Assembly: GCA_016795505.1 (NCBI GenBank)
Contig: JAEUHH010000011.1
Location: 26,460-90,459, forward strand
Origin: Verrucomicrobiales bacterium
GTDB lineage: Bacteria > Verrucomicrobiota > Verrucomicrobiia > Verrucomicrobiales > DEV007
DNA length: 64,000 nt
Reading direction: 5' to 3'
Made by a program: the position numbers and the translations under genes. The notes under the pieces are model-generated. The model saw nothing but the letters and a program-made list of their open reading frames with translations, was not told the origin of the DNA and did no database searches. Positions 27,752 through 36,192 of this stretch are shown in pieces. How positions within the stretch are numbered: position 1 is the first letter of the stretch; the number at the start of each line of letters is the position of its first letter.

Positions 27752-27928
27752 ATACCAGCCCAGAGCAACGCTCTGGGTAACCGCCCACCCCTCTCAAGAC
27801 GCCCTGTAGGGTCGTCGCATCCCCTGCCCTACCCGGCATCGCATTCGCCAGCCAGTGATTGCGGCGCCCCTTCAGGGCGCTTCCCATGTTCTGGACCCGG
27901 TTCCCAGAGCGTTGCTCTGGGCTGGTAT
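27752..27928. mobile_element. MITE-like element, copy 2 (177 bp)
   Basis: Same design as copy 1, with perfect 26-bp inverted ends at 27752-27777 and 27903-27928. One base of the first internal hairpin differs (GGGTCGTC for GGGGCGTC), which breaks a base pair. Confidence 0.65.
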
Positions 27929-28136
27929 GCGCCGGGCCTTCAGCCCGATTTCTCGCGGATCATTCCCCCCATCACGCCCACTCGATTCCCCATTCGCGTC
28001 ATTCGTTTCATTCCTTTCCATTCGCGTTCAATCATCCGTGCCTGGCCCCATTTCGCCCCCATTCGCAATCATCCCCTCCAACCACCCCACGGCCTCGCAC
28101 CGCACCGTCGAGGAAAAGCGCTAACGGCGCGCCCGC

Positions 28137-28310
28137 ATACCAGCCCAGAGCAACGCTCTGGGTAACCGCCCCCCCTCAAGACGCCCTGTAGGGGCGTCGC
28201 ATCCCCTGCCCTGCCCGGCATCGCATTCGCCAGCCAGTGATTGCGGCGCCCCTTCAGGGCGCTTCCCGTGTTCGGGACCCGGTTCCCAGAGCGTTGCTCT
28301 GGGCTGGTAT
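28137..28310. mobile_element. MITE-like element, copy 3 (174 bp)
   Basis: Inverted ends at 28137-28162 and 28285-28310 are again perfect. The interior is three bases shorter (CCCCCC replacing CCCACCCCT) and keeps both internal hairpins. Confidence 0.65.
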
Positions 28311-28354
28311 GCGGCGGGCCTTCAGCCCGCTTCATGGCGGACTCACTCCCCTGT

Positions 28355-28454
28355 CGTTCCAACCCGTTCCAACCCGTTCCAACCCGTTCCAACCCGTTCC
28401 AACCCGATCAGACCCGTTCCAACCCGTTCCAACCCGTTCCAACCCGTTCCAACC
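28355..28454. repeat. 10-bp tandem repeat (ten units)
   Basis: Ten head-to-tail units of CGTTCCAACC. The sixth (28405-28414) reads CGATCAGACC, which matches the start of the inverse 22-bp dispersed repeat. The array runs straight into locus D of that family. Confidence 0.92.
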
Positions 28455-28467
28455 CGGTCTGATCTCC

Positions 28468-28511
28468 GATCAAAGAGGGTCTGATCGGAGAGGAGACAGG
28501 GTTCCATCAGC
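28468..28511. repeat. 22-bp dispersed repeat, locus D (two direct units)
   Basis: Units start at 28468 (GATCAAAGAGGGTCTGATC) and 28490 (GAGGAGACAGGGTTCCATC). A partial unit end, GGTCTGATC, precedes them at about 28456. This is the most diverged pair. It joins the 10-bp array to a 100-bp spacer without features. Confidence 0.85.
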
Positions 28512-28615
28512 CCGACCGCCCGCCGGGAGGCTCCGTAGGAGGGCGGAAACGGCACCTTTGGCACAATTACCTTAAATTCAATCGCTTGCATCTCACCCAC
28601 CCCCTTCGACGGCCA

Positions 28616-28890
28616 CTCCTCCAGCGACAAAAGGGACTCCTCCAGCGACAAAAGGGACTCCTCCAACGACAAAAGGACCTCCTCCAACGACAAAAGTAGG
28701 TCCTCCAACGACAAAAGGACCTCCTCCAGCGACAAACGGACCTCCTCCAACGACAAAAGGAGGCTCCTCCAACGACAAACGGAGCCCCTCCAACGACAAA
28801 CGGACCTCCTCCAGCGACAAAGGGACCTCCTCCAACGACAAAAGGACCTCCTCCAGCAACAAACGGAGCCCCTCCAACGACAAACGGACC
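28616..28890. repeat. 21-bp tandem repeat (about 13 units)
   Basis: Units follow CTCCTCCAACGACAAAAGGA plus one base, with substitutions (GCGACA/ACGACA, AAAGG/AACGG). One unit near 28765 is a base longer, which shifts the frame. On the minus strand one frame gives heptads LSLEEVL over the proximal part and another gives Gly-rich FVVGGGP. No start signal or family supports translation. The stretch 28891-29039 holds the promoter region of the next gene. Confidence 0.9.
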
Positions 28891-28964
28891 CAATTTTCAG
28901 CCCATTTTCAGCCCATTTCGCCTCTCACCGCCAGCTTCCCTGCGAGCGATCCCCTTCGAGTGGC

Positions 28965-28976
28965 TGACAATTGTCA
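28965..28976. promoter_or_regulatory. Perfect 12-bp palindrome upstream of the AsnC-like gene
   Basis: TGACAATTGTCA lies 64 bases before the start codon of the AsnC/siroheme-decarboxylase-like gene. A perfect dyad in a promoter region is a candidate repressor site. The regulator is unknown. Confidence 0.3.
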
Positions 28977-29039
28977 ATCAGGCGGCAAATCCTGCACGCC
29001 ACTTGCCGGGCAATGGGCTTTCGCCTACTTTGCCGGCCC

Positions 29040-30176
29040 ATGAGCAATCTCGCCGACAGTCCGGTCCCGACCGCCCACACCGACCCCCTCAATGCAAGGA
29101 TTCTCGCCGTGTCCGAGGACTTGGTGGAGGGATTCCAGCGCTATCCTTTCCAACACATCGCGGAGAAATCGGGGGTGGATCTGGCCACGGTGATCGAGCG
29201 CATTCGCGCCATGACGGCCGATGGGGTGATCCGCCGCACTCGCCAGACCCTGCTGGCCACGAAGCTGGCCCATGGGGCCCTCTGCGCGTGGAAGGTGGAT
29301 GGCGACAAGCTGGACGCGACGTTCGACTGGATGTTCCGCGAGGACCCGTTCAGCGGCCATGTGGTGACGCGCTCGACCGACCGGGAGATCTCGGGCAGCG
29401 ACTACAAGCTGTGGACGACGCTGAAAGTGCCGCAGGGGGAATCGCTGGAGGCCCACGGCGAGGCGCTGAAACGCATCACGGGCGCGAAGGATTTCATCCT
29501 CATGCCGGCCAAGGGCATTTTCGCCCTCGGGGTCGGCCATGTGCGCCGCAAGACGATGGAGCCCGGCGAAAAGTCGGATGATCCGGCAGTGATGACGAAC
29601 ACGGCAACGGTCGACCTGTCACCACGGGAGTGGGATGTGCTGCTGGCGATGAAGGAGGAACTGTCGCTGGATGAAATCTCGGAAAACCCGTGGGCCAGCC
29701 GCGCGGTCATCGCCGGGGTGGATCTGGATACCTTCTTCGAGGTGGCGGAGGAGCTGGACCGCAAAAAGGTGATCGGCCGCTTTTCGACCTTCCTGGAGCA
29801 TGTGAAGCCGAGCAAATCGGGCGGCGAGCGGGTGACGCGGTTCAACGCGCTGTTCCACTGGAAGGTGCCCGAGGGCCTGCAGGAGCGCGCCGGCAGTGAG
29901 GTGGGACGCCACACCATCATGACACACTGCTACTGGCGCGAGGGTGGCCCGCAATTCGGCGGGGTGAACATCATGGGCGTGGTCCACGGCACCGACAAGG
30001 AACGGGTGCTGGCTCACAAGGCCGCCATCGACGCCCATCTGGCCGCCTGCGAGATCCCGCTGCTCTACACGAATGTCTTCTGGGGCGGTCGCAGTGAAAT
30101 CAAGCCGTCCGAGATCTCACCCAAAATCTACCGGTCTTTCCATGAGAAATGGGCCGGCAAATCCAACGTGATATGA
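29040..30176 (+). CDS. AsnC/Lrp-like protein resembling a fused siroheme decarboxylase AhbA-AhbB
   Basis: The 378 residues form two similar halves. Each has a winged-helix segment (FQHIAEKSGVDLATVIERIRAM near 40; LSLDEISENPWASRAVIAGV near 215) followed by a ferredoxin-like alpha/beta domain. The C-terminal half carries MTHCYWREGGPQFGGVNIMG and VVHGTDKE, close in pattern to the HxYxR and MxHG region of AhbA/AhbB and NirD/L haem-pathway enzymes. Those enzymes decarboxylate siroheme on the way to haem or haem d1. An AsnC-type regulator is the alternative. Its stop overlaps the znuA-like start (ATGA), so the two genes are coupled. The start is ATG at 29040; no strong ribosome site is visible. Confidence 0.7.
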   Translation: MSNLADSPVPTAHTDPLNARILAVSEDLVEGFQRYPFQHIAEKSGVDLATVIERIRAMTADGVIRRTRQTLLATKLAHGALCAWKVDGDKLDATFDWMFREDPFSGHVVTRSTDREISGSDYKLWTTLKVPQGESLEAHGEALKRITGAKDFILMPAKGIFALGVGHVRRKTMEPGEKSDDPAVMTNTATVDLSPREWDVLLAMKEELSLDEISENPWASRAVIAGVDLDTFFEVAEELDRKKVIGRFSTFLEHVKPSKSGGERVTRFNALFHWKVPEGLQERAGSEVGRHTIMTHCYWREGGPQFGGVNIMGVVHGTDKERVLAHKAAIDAHLAACEIPLLYTNVFWGGRSEIKPSEISPKIYRSFHEKWAGKSNVI

Positions 30177-31123
30177 AAGCCACCAACCCCGTCGTCCTCC
30201 TCCTCGCCACCGCTCCCCTCGCTCTCTCCGCCCTGCTGACCGGCTGCAGTCCGGGTGCAGATGATGCGCCGCAGTCTTTTTCCGGTCTGGGCAAGCCAAA
30301 GGTCCAGGTGACCAATTACCCGCTGGCCTGGATGACCGGGCGGATCGGTGGGGACGCGGTGGAAGTGATCTTTGCGGCTCCGGAGGACGGCGACCCGGCT
30401 TTCTGGGAGCCGACCGAAGCGGAGGTGGCGGCGTTCCAATCCGCCGATCTGATCATCCGCAACGGTGCGACCTATGAGAAGTGGGCGGAAAAGGTGAGCC
30501 TGCCGGAGTCGACCCAGGTGGACACGTCGAAAGCCTTCGCCGGCTCCCTGATCACGGTGAAGGAGGCCCACACGCACAGCCACGGGTCGGAGGGCGAGCA
30601 TTCGCACGGCGGAGTGGCTTTCACCACCTGGCTGGACCTGCGCCAGGCGATCCAGCAGGCCGATGCCATCCGCGGGGCGCTCGCGACGCTGCTGCCGGAC
30701 AAGGCGGCGGCTTTCGAGGCGAATTTCGCCACCCTGCGCACGGATCTGGAAGCGCTCGATGCGGAACTGGAAAAGGTCGCCCAGTCCATCGGACAGACGC
30801 CGCTGGTGGCGTCGCACCCGGTCTATCAATATCTCGCCCGTCGCTACGGGCTGAAGATCGAAGCGGTGCTGTGGGAGCCGGAAACGGTGCCGGACGACGC
30901 CGCGATGGCCGATCTGTCGAAGATCCTCGCCTCGCACCCGGCCAAGGTGATGCTCTGGGAGGGCGATCCGGCGGCGGAGTCGGTGCAGAAGCTCGACGCA
31001 ATCGGTGTGAAGAGCCTGGTTTTTGATCCCTGCGGGAATCGGCCGGGTGAAGGCGCGGATTTCCTCTCGGTGATGCGGGCCAACATCGCCCAACTCGGCC
31101 AAGCCAAGCCCGCCGCCCCCTGA
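30173..31123 (+). CDS. ZnuA-like zinc/manganese-binding lipoprotein
   Basis: Periplasmic solute-binding protein of the cluster 9 (ZnuA/TroA) family. The 316-residue product starts with a lipoprotein signal ending LLTGC. A His-rich loop HTHSHGSEGEHSHGG lies at about residues 135-150, and VASHPVYQYLARRYGL provides the next family His. The ligand His usual near the first domain appears changed (EDGDPAFWEP in place of DPHxFxP), so binding may differ. No znuB or znuC gene is nearby. The gene is translationally coupled to the AsnC-like gene. Confidence 0.82.
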   Translation: MKATNPVVLLLATAPLALSALLTGCSPGADDAPQSFSGLGKPKVQVTNYPLAWMTGRIGGDAVEVIFAAPEDGDPAFWEPTEAEVAAFQSADLIIRNGATYEKWAEKVSLPESTQVDTSKAFAGSLITVKEAHTHSHGSEGEHSHGGVAFTTWLDLRQAIQQADAIRGALATLLPDKAAAFEANFATLRTDLEALDAELEKVAQSIGQTPLVASHPVYQYLARRYGLKIEAVLWEPETVPDDAAMADLSKILASHPAKVMLWEGDPAAESVQKLDAIGVKSLVFDPCGNRPGEGADFLSVMRANIAQLGQAKPAAP

Positions 31124-31284
31124 CCGATCGGGGCCCGGTGCGCCCGCCGCTTTTCCCCGCACGCAGGCGGCCCGAATCGTGCTGATCGGGTCGCTCCCGA
31201 TGCGTCCCCTGCTTTTTCCCCCACTCCATTTCTTTTTCCGCCCAAGACATCTCGGCGCCACCCGTTTTTCCTCATTGTAAAGCC

Positions 31285-34275
31285 ATGCGATTCTCTTTTC
31301 CGCTCCTCGTCCTCCTGTCCCTGGCCTGTCTGGCGGCTCCGCTCCACGCCCAGGAGTCACCGCCCCAGCCCCACTGGATCTGGACCACCCAGCAGCCGGG
31401 TGAACAGGAGGAGATCTACCTGCGAAAGAGTCTGGCGGTGCCTTCGGACCTGAAGCGGGCCATCCTGATCGCCTCTGCGGACAACAAGGCCCAGGTGATG
31501 GTGAACGGCGACCGCCGGGGCTTCACCTGCGAGGATTGGCAGGCGCCGGTGATCGAGGACATCACCGACCGGCTCCTGCCCGGCGGGGACAATGTCGTCG
31601 CGGCCAAGGCGACGAATGCCGGGGGCGCCGCTGGCTTTCTCTGCCTGATCATCCTGGAGAACAAGGGTGGCCAAAAGACCTTCGTGCTCAGCGACGAGAC
31701 CTGGCAGGCCAGTCCGCGGGCCGAAGCCGGCTGGAATCAGGTAGCCTTCACCCCGCAACCGGGCGCCTGGCAGCCGGCGGTGAAATTGAATGCGGCCGGC
31801 GAACCGCCCCGCGACAAGATTTCGCCGGCTTACCTCGCGAGTCTCCAGGACCTCCGCACGCCCTCGGCCACCGCGCCGGAGGAGATCAAGGCGGCCCCGG
31901 GGTTCCGCGTCGAACTGCTGTATTCCGTGCCCAAGCCCGAGCAGGGCTCGTGGGTGGCGATGACCGAGGATGACAAGGGCCGGCTGATCGTGTCGGATCA
32001 ATACGGCGCGCTCTATCGCCTCACCCCGCCGGAATTGGGCCAGGATTTGCCGCCCGCGGCGATCGAAAAGATCGACCTCGATATCGGCGGTGCCCAGGGG
32101 CTGCTCCACGCGTTCGGCGCCCTCTATGTGGTGCTGAACACCAACGAACACGGCGGCCGCGGCCTCTACCGGCTCCGGGACACGAATGGCGACGATCGCT
32201 ATGACTCGAAGGAATTGCTCCGGAAGTTCGAGGAACAGGGCGGTGAACACGGTCCCCATGCGATCCTGCCCGGCCCGGACGGTAAGTCCCTCTACGTCGT
32301 GGTGGGCAACCAGACGCCCGTGACCGAGATGGCCCGGTCACGGGTGCCCCGCGTCTGGGGCGAGGATCTGCTGCTCGACCGCATCTATGGCCGGGGTTTC
32401 ATGAAGACGGTGATGGCTCCGGGTGGCTGGATCGCCCGCACCGATCCTGAAGGCAAGGAGTGGGAGCTGATCGCGTCCGGCTTCCGCAATCAATACGACG
32501 CCGCCTTTGACCGGAACGGCGAGCTGTTCACCTACGATGCCGACATGGAGTGGGACATGAATACGCCGTGGTATCGGCCCACCCGCGTCAATCTGGTGGC
32601 CAGCGGGGCGGATTTCGGCTGGCGCAACGGCAGCGGCAAATGGCCCGCCCACTACCCCGACAGCCTGCCGGCCGTGGTGGACATCGGCCCGGGCTCACCC
32701 ACCGGCGTGACCTTCGGCCACGGGGCGAAATTTCCCAAAAAGTATCAGAACGCTCTCTACATCCTCGATTGGAGCTATGGGAAAATGTATGCCGTGCACC
32801 TGCGGCCCCAGGGAGCCGCCTATGCGGCCACGGTGGAGGAATTCATCAGCGCCCAGCCGCTGCCGCTCACCGATGCGCTGATCAGCCGGCACGATGGCGC
32901 CATGTATTTCGCCATCGGTGGCCGCCGGGTGCAGTCGGGCCTCTACCGGGTCACCTATCTGGGCGACGAGCCGGTCGGTGACGATCAGGGTGAGCCCCTT
33001 TCGGCCCTCGCCCGCGAGCGCCTCGCTCTGGAGGCCTACCACGGCCGAGTCGATCCCGCCGCCATCGATGCCGCCTGGCCCTATCTGGCTCACGAGGACC
33101 GCTACCTGCGCCACGCCGCCCGCACTGCCATCGAGCACCAGCCCATCGCCACGTGGCGGGACCGGGCGCTGGCCGAGACGCGCCCGGTCGCCGCCATCCA
33201 GATCGGCATTGCCCTCGCCCGCCACGGGCAGAAAGCCGATCAGGGTGCCCTGCTCGCCCTACTGAACCGCATCGACTGGTCCGCGCTGAATGATCTCCAG
33301 CGGGCCGACCTCGTCCGCGCCTACTCGCTCGCCTTTATCCGGCTCGGCGCGCCGGACGAGCCGACGCGTCAGGCGCTGGTCGCGAGCCTCTCCCCGCGGC
33401 TGCCCGGCAACCGGCCGGAACTCAATACCGGCCTGCACGAACTGCTGGTCTATCTCCGCGACCCCGACGCCGCCGCGAAAGGTGTCGATCTGCTGAAGCA
33501 CGCCCCCTCGCAGGAGGAACAGATCGCCTACGCCAAAAACCTCCGCCGCGTGGCCGATGGCTGGACGCGTGAACTGCGGGCGGACTACCTGCGCTGGTTC
33601 GTCCAAGCCGCCGCCTACAAGGGTGGCGCGAGCTTTGACCTGTTCATCGGCGAGATCAAACAGGAAGCCCTCTCCCACATGAGCGAGGAGGAAAAGACCG
33701 CCCTCAAGGACATCATCGAAGCCAAGCCGGCGGTCAATGTGCCGCAGTTCACCTTCGAGCCGCGCGAATTCCAAAAGAACTGGACCGTGGCCGACTTCGA
33801 CGACGTGATCAATGTCGGCCTCGAAGGCGCCCGGGACTACACCAACGGGCGCAAGATGTTCGGCGCGGCCAGTTGTTTCGCCTGCCACCGCTTCAACCAG
33901 GAAGGCGGCGCCGTCGGACCCGACCTCACCGGCGTGGCGGGGAAATTCAGCCCCCGCGACCTGCTGGAGAGCATCGTCGATCCCAACAAGGAGATCAGCG
34001 ACCAGTATGGCTCGATGATTTTCACCATGCTCGACGGCACCCAGGTCATCGGCCGGGTCATGAACCTGAACGGCGACAACATCCAGGTGAATACCAACAT
34101 GATGGCCCCCGACCAGACCGTGCCGGTCGACCGCAAGCAGCTCAAGGAGATGAAGCCCTCGCCCTACTCGATGATGCCGCCGGGCCTGCTCAATACGCTG
34201 AAAAAAGACGACGTGCTCGACCTGCTGGCCTACCTGCTCAGCGGCGGCAATCCGGAAGATCCGATGTTCAAGTGA
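31285..34275 (+). CDS. PVC-type haem-binding protein (beta-propeller plus cytochrome c)
   Basis: Exported 996-residue protein with signal peptide (1-24). A carbohydrate-binding-like domain (about 25-150, KAQVMVNGDRRGF) is followed by a sorbosone/glucose-dehydrogenase-like propeller (about 205-560, FRVELLYSVPKPEQGSWVAM). A HEAT-like helical region (about 570-830) comes next, then a C-terminal cytochrome c with SCFACHRF (haem Cys864, Cys867, His868) and the family tail GPDLTGVAGKFSPRDLLESI. Such proteins are abundant in Planctomycetes and Verrucomicrobia and are thought to oxidise sugars or related compounds outside the cytoplasm. It sits alone after a 161-base gap. Confidence 0.92.
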   Translation: MRFSFPLLVLLSLACLAAPLHAQESPPQPHWIWTTQQPGEQEEIYLRKSLAVPSDLKRAILIASADNKAQVMVNGDRRGFTCEDWQAPVIEDITDRLLPGGDNVVAAKATNAGGAAGFLCLIILENKGGQKTFVLSDETWQASPRAEAGWNQVAFTPQPGAWQPAVKLNAAGEPPRDKISPAYLASLQDLRTPSATAPEEIKAAPGFRVELLYSVPKPEQGSWVAMTEDDKGRLIVSDQYGALYRLTPPELGQDLPPAAIEKIDLDIGGAQGLLHAFGALYVVLNTNEHGGRGLYRLRDTNGDDRYDSKELLRKFEEQGGEHGPHAILPGPDGKSLYVVVGNQTPVTEMARSRVPRVWGEDLLLDRIYGRGFMKTVMAPGGWIARTDPEGKEWELIASGFRNQYDAAFDRNGELFTYDADMEWDMNTPWYRPTRVNLVASGADFGWRNGSGKWPAHYPDSLPAVVDIGPGSPTGVTFGHGAKFPKKYQNALYILDWSYGKMYAVHLRPQGAAYAATVEEFISAQPLPLTDALISRHDGAMYFAIGGRRVQSGLYRVTYLGDEPVGDDQGEPLSALARERLALEAYHGRVDPAAIDAAWPYLAHEDRYLRHAARTAIEHQPIATWRDRALAETRPVAAIQIGIALARHGQKADQGALLALLNRIDWSALNDLQRADLVRAYSLAFIRLGAPDEPTRQALVASLSPRLPGNRPELNTGLHELLVYLRDPDAAAKGVDLLKHAPSQEEQIAYAKNLRRVADGWTRELRADYLRWFVQAAAYKGGASFDLFIGEIKQEALSHMSEEEKTALKDIIEAKPAVNVPQFTFEPREFQKNWTVADFDDVINVGLEGARDYTNGRKMFGAASCFACHRFNQEGGAVGPDLTGVAGKFSPRDLLESIVDPNKEISDQYGSMIFTMLDGTQVIGRVMNLNGDNIQVNTNMMAPDQTVPVDRKQLKEMKPSPYSMMPPGLLNTLKKDDVLDLLAYLLSGGNPEDPMFK

Positions 34276-34302
34276 CCCCGCCGGCCCCGCGGTTGCGGCG
34301 CG

Positions 34303-35232
34303 TCACAACTGCGCGAGATGGCGGTCGACCGTCTCGCGATCAGGGATGGGCCGCTGGGCACCAGGGCGCAGCGTCGTCAGCGCACCGGCGCAATTGGCCG
34401 CCAGCACCGCCTCCCAGAGCGTCTCGCCATGGGCCAGCCGGGCCGCGAAACAGCCCGCAAAGGCATCGCCCGCCCCCACCGTGTCGACCGGCACCACCGC
34501 CAGCGTCGGAGCCTCGAAGGCCTGCTCCGGACCGATCACCAGCGTCGGATCGCTGCCCCGCGTGACGATCAGGCCATTGACCCGCAGCCCCTTCAGGAAA
34601 TCACGGATCTCGCAGTCATAGTCGAGCGCCAGCGGGATGTCCTCGAGGATCTCCTCTCCTTCGAATTCATTCACGATAAGATAGTCGATCTCCACCGACG
34701 CCCACGGGAAGGTCGGTCGCAGCGGGGACGGATTGACGATCGAGAGCACTCCGGCACGATTCGCGATCCGCAGGGCTTCGACCACCGCGCCCAGCGGCAC
34801 CTCGAACTGCGCCAGCAGCACGTCCGCGTCCTCGATGTCGGCCTCCTGCGCCCGCACCTGATCGGCCGAGGTCATTCCGTTCGCCCCGGCGGACACCACG
34901 ATGGTGTTCTCGCCCATCCCGTCAACATGGATGAAAGCCATCCCCGTCTGCATCTTGCGCACCGCTCGGACTCCTTCGGTCTTGATGCCTTCGGCGCCGA
35001 GCGCCTTCAGATACCCTTTGCCATTGTCGTCCGTGCCGACCGATCCGATCATCCGCACCTGGCAGTCCTGCCGCGCCGCCGCGATGGCCTGGTTGGCCCC
35101 TTTCCCGCCGTGGACCATTTCCAGAGCCGTCGCCGGCACCGTCTCACCCGGCATGGGCAGGCGTCCCACGCGGGCCACATAGTCGACATTCAGGGAGCCG
35201 ACGACGGTGACGAGAGGAGCTTTGTCTGACAT
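34303..35232 (-). CDS. rbsK: Ribokinase (PfkB family)
   Basis: ATP-dependent sugar kinase that phosphorylates ribose, or a similar pentose or deoxyribose, in the cytoplasm. The 309 residues start with the PfkB motif VVGSLNVDYVARVGRLP and carry GGKGANQAIAAAR. The second signature DTVGAGDAFAGCFAARL holds the catalytic Asp. It converges with the PVC-type cytochrome gene. No ribose transporter gene is beside it, although an RbsC-like permease occurs 17 kb upstream. Confidence 0.93.
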   Translation of the reverse strand: MSDKAPLVTVVGSLNVDYVARVGRLPMPGETVPATALEMVHGGKGANQAIAAARQDCQVRMIGSVGTDDNGKGYLKALGAEGIKTEGVRAVRKMQTGMAFIHVDGMGENTIVVSAGANGMTSADQVRAQEADIEDADVLLAQFEVPLGAVVEALRIANRAGVLSIVNPSPLRPTFPWASVEIDYLIVNEFEGEEILEDIPLALDYDCEIRDFLKGLRVNGLIVTRGSDPTLVIGPEQAFEAPTLAVVPVDTVGAGDAFAGCFAARLAHGETLWEAVLAANCAGALTTLRPGAQRPIPDRETVDRHLAQL

Positions 35233-35400
35233 GGGATGGGGAGCTTCGCCACCCTAGCTCCCGCCTCTCCGGGAGGCAATGGCATCTTTCCCGGCGACGG
35301 CACGGCTGGATATCACGAAAGATTGTCCCTTTATCGGTCGTAAGGATGAATGTAACTTTCCCCGCGTCCGTCTCTTCCACCGTTCCCCATCCTTCCCACC

Positions 35401-36165
35401 ATGTTTTTCTCCTCCCCCCGCCTCTCCCGCCGCCACTGGCTCGCCACCCTCGGCAGCGGCCTCGCCGCCTCGACCGGTTTCGCCCAGGAAAAAGGGACCA
35501 AATCCCTCGACCAACTGAACGCCGAGGAAGTGCTGCGCCTGGTGCGATACAGCTACACCCTGTTCGACCGCGATTTCGTTGGCCGACTGCGCAAGGACAA
35601 GACCGAGGTGCCCTTCACCCTCTCGCTTCAGCCTCAGTACATCCGCTTCAAGTTCGACAATCCCCCGCAGATCATCCATCTCAACACGTCGAACAACCAG
35701 TTCTTCCTCAAGGAGGTCGCCGCCGGCAAGGACGCGCCGGTCGATCCCGCCCGCTATGGCGAACCCATCCGCAGCACGGATGTCACCTATGACGATCTCT
35801 CGATGCGATTCCTCTATTGGCCCGCCGCCAAGATCATCGGAGAGGAAAAGGTGAAGACCCGCGACTGCTGGATCGTCGAGGTGCGGAATCCCGACGGCCA
35901 CGGCCAGTACGGCACCGTCCGCGTCTGGGTGGACAAAGGCAGCGGCGGCATGATGACCATGGTCGGCTACAACAATCAGGGCCAGGCCATTCGCGTGTTC
36001 GAAGTGCTCCACGGCAAGAAGATCGAGGACATCTGGATGGTCGACCAGATGCGCGTGGAGACCTTCGACCCCGCCACCCGCAAGCGCGTTTCCCACACCT
36101 ACATCGAGATCCTCGATGCCGCGCCCACCATCCGCGTGGACAAGGCCGGTGCCGGGAAAAAGTAA
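35401..36165 (+). CDS. LolA-like outer-membrane lipoprotein-sorting family protein
   Basis: Secreted 254-residue protein. Its N-terminus contains SRRHWLATLGSGLAAS, a twin-arginine-type signal. The mature part resembles the LolA_like/lipoprotein-sorting family: an all-beta fold with FTLSLQPQYIRFKFDNPPQ, the segment DLSMRFLYWPAAKIIGEEKV and VWVDKGSGGMMTMVGYN. Such proteins bind hydrophobic groups in the periplasm. It is divergent from rbsK and convergent with the ABC permease gene. Confidence 0.8.
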   Translation: MFFSSPRLSRRHWLATLGSGLAASTGFAQEKGTKSLDQLNAEEVLRLVRYSYTLFDRDFVGRLRKDKTEVPFTLSLQPQYIRFKFDNPPQIIHLNTSNNQFFLKEVAAGKDAPVDPARYGEPIRSTDVTYDDLSMRFLYWPAAKIIGEEKVKTRDCWIVEVRNPDGHGQYGTVRVWVDKGSGGMMTMVGYNNQGQAIRVFEVLHGKKIEDIWMVDQMRVETFDPATRKRVSHTYIEILDAAPTIRVDKAGAGKK

Positions 36166-36192
36166 GCTCAGCGATCCCTCCCCGGCCTGCAT

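Larger units (their letters stand above)
27206..28336. repeat. Three tandem copies of a ~390-bp non-coding unit
   Basis: Copies begin at 27206, 27589 and 27983 (periods 383 and 394), each opening with CGATTCCCCATTCGCGTC. Each contains an AT-richer leader with CATTCGTTTCATTCC, a Pro/Arg-like spacer, and a 174-177-bp element with inverted ends. Copies differ by scattered substitutions and small indels. Open frames crossing it give near-identical products in all copies and resemble no family, so I treat it as non-coding. Confidence 0.9.

Noticed and set aside
28343..28756. Minus-strand frame with LSLEEVL heptads as a coiled-coil protein
   Set aside because: It has no ribosome site, crosses the 22-bp and 10-bp repeats, and the repeat contains a one-base frame shift. 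I keep it only as a repeat observation.
28355..28890. Possible CRISPR array
   Set aside because: The 10-bp and 21-bp repeats are contiguous with no unique spacers, and no cas genes are present.
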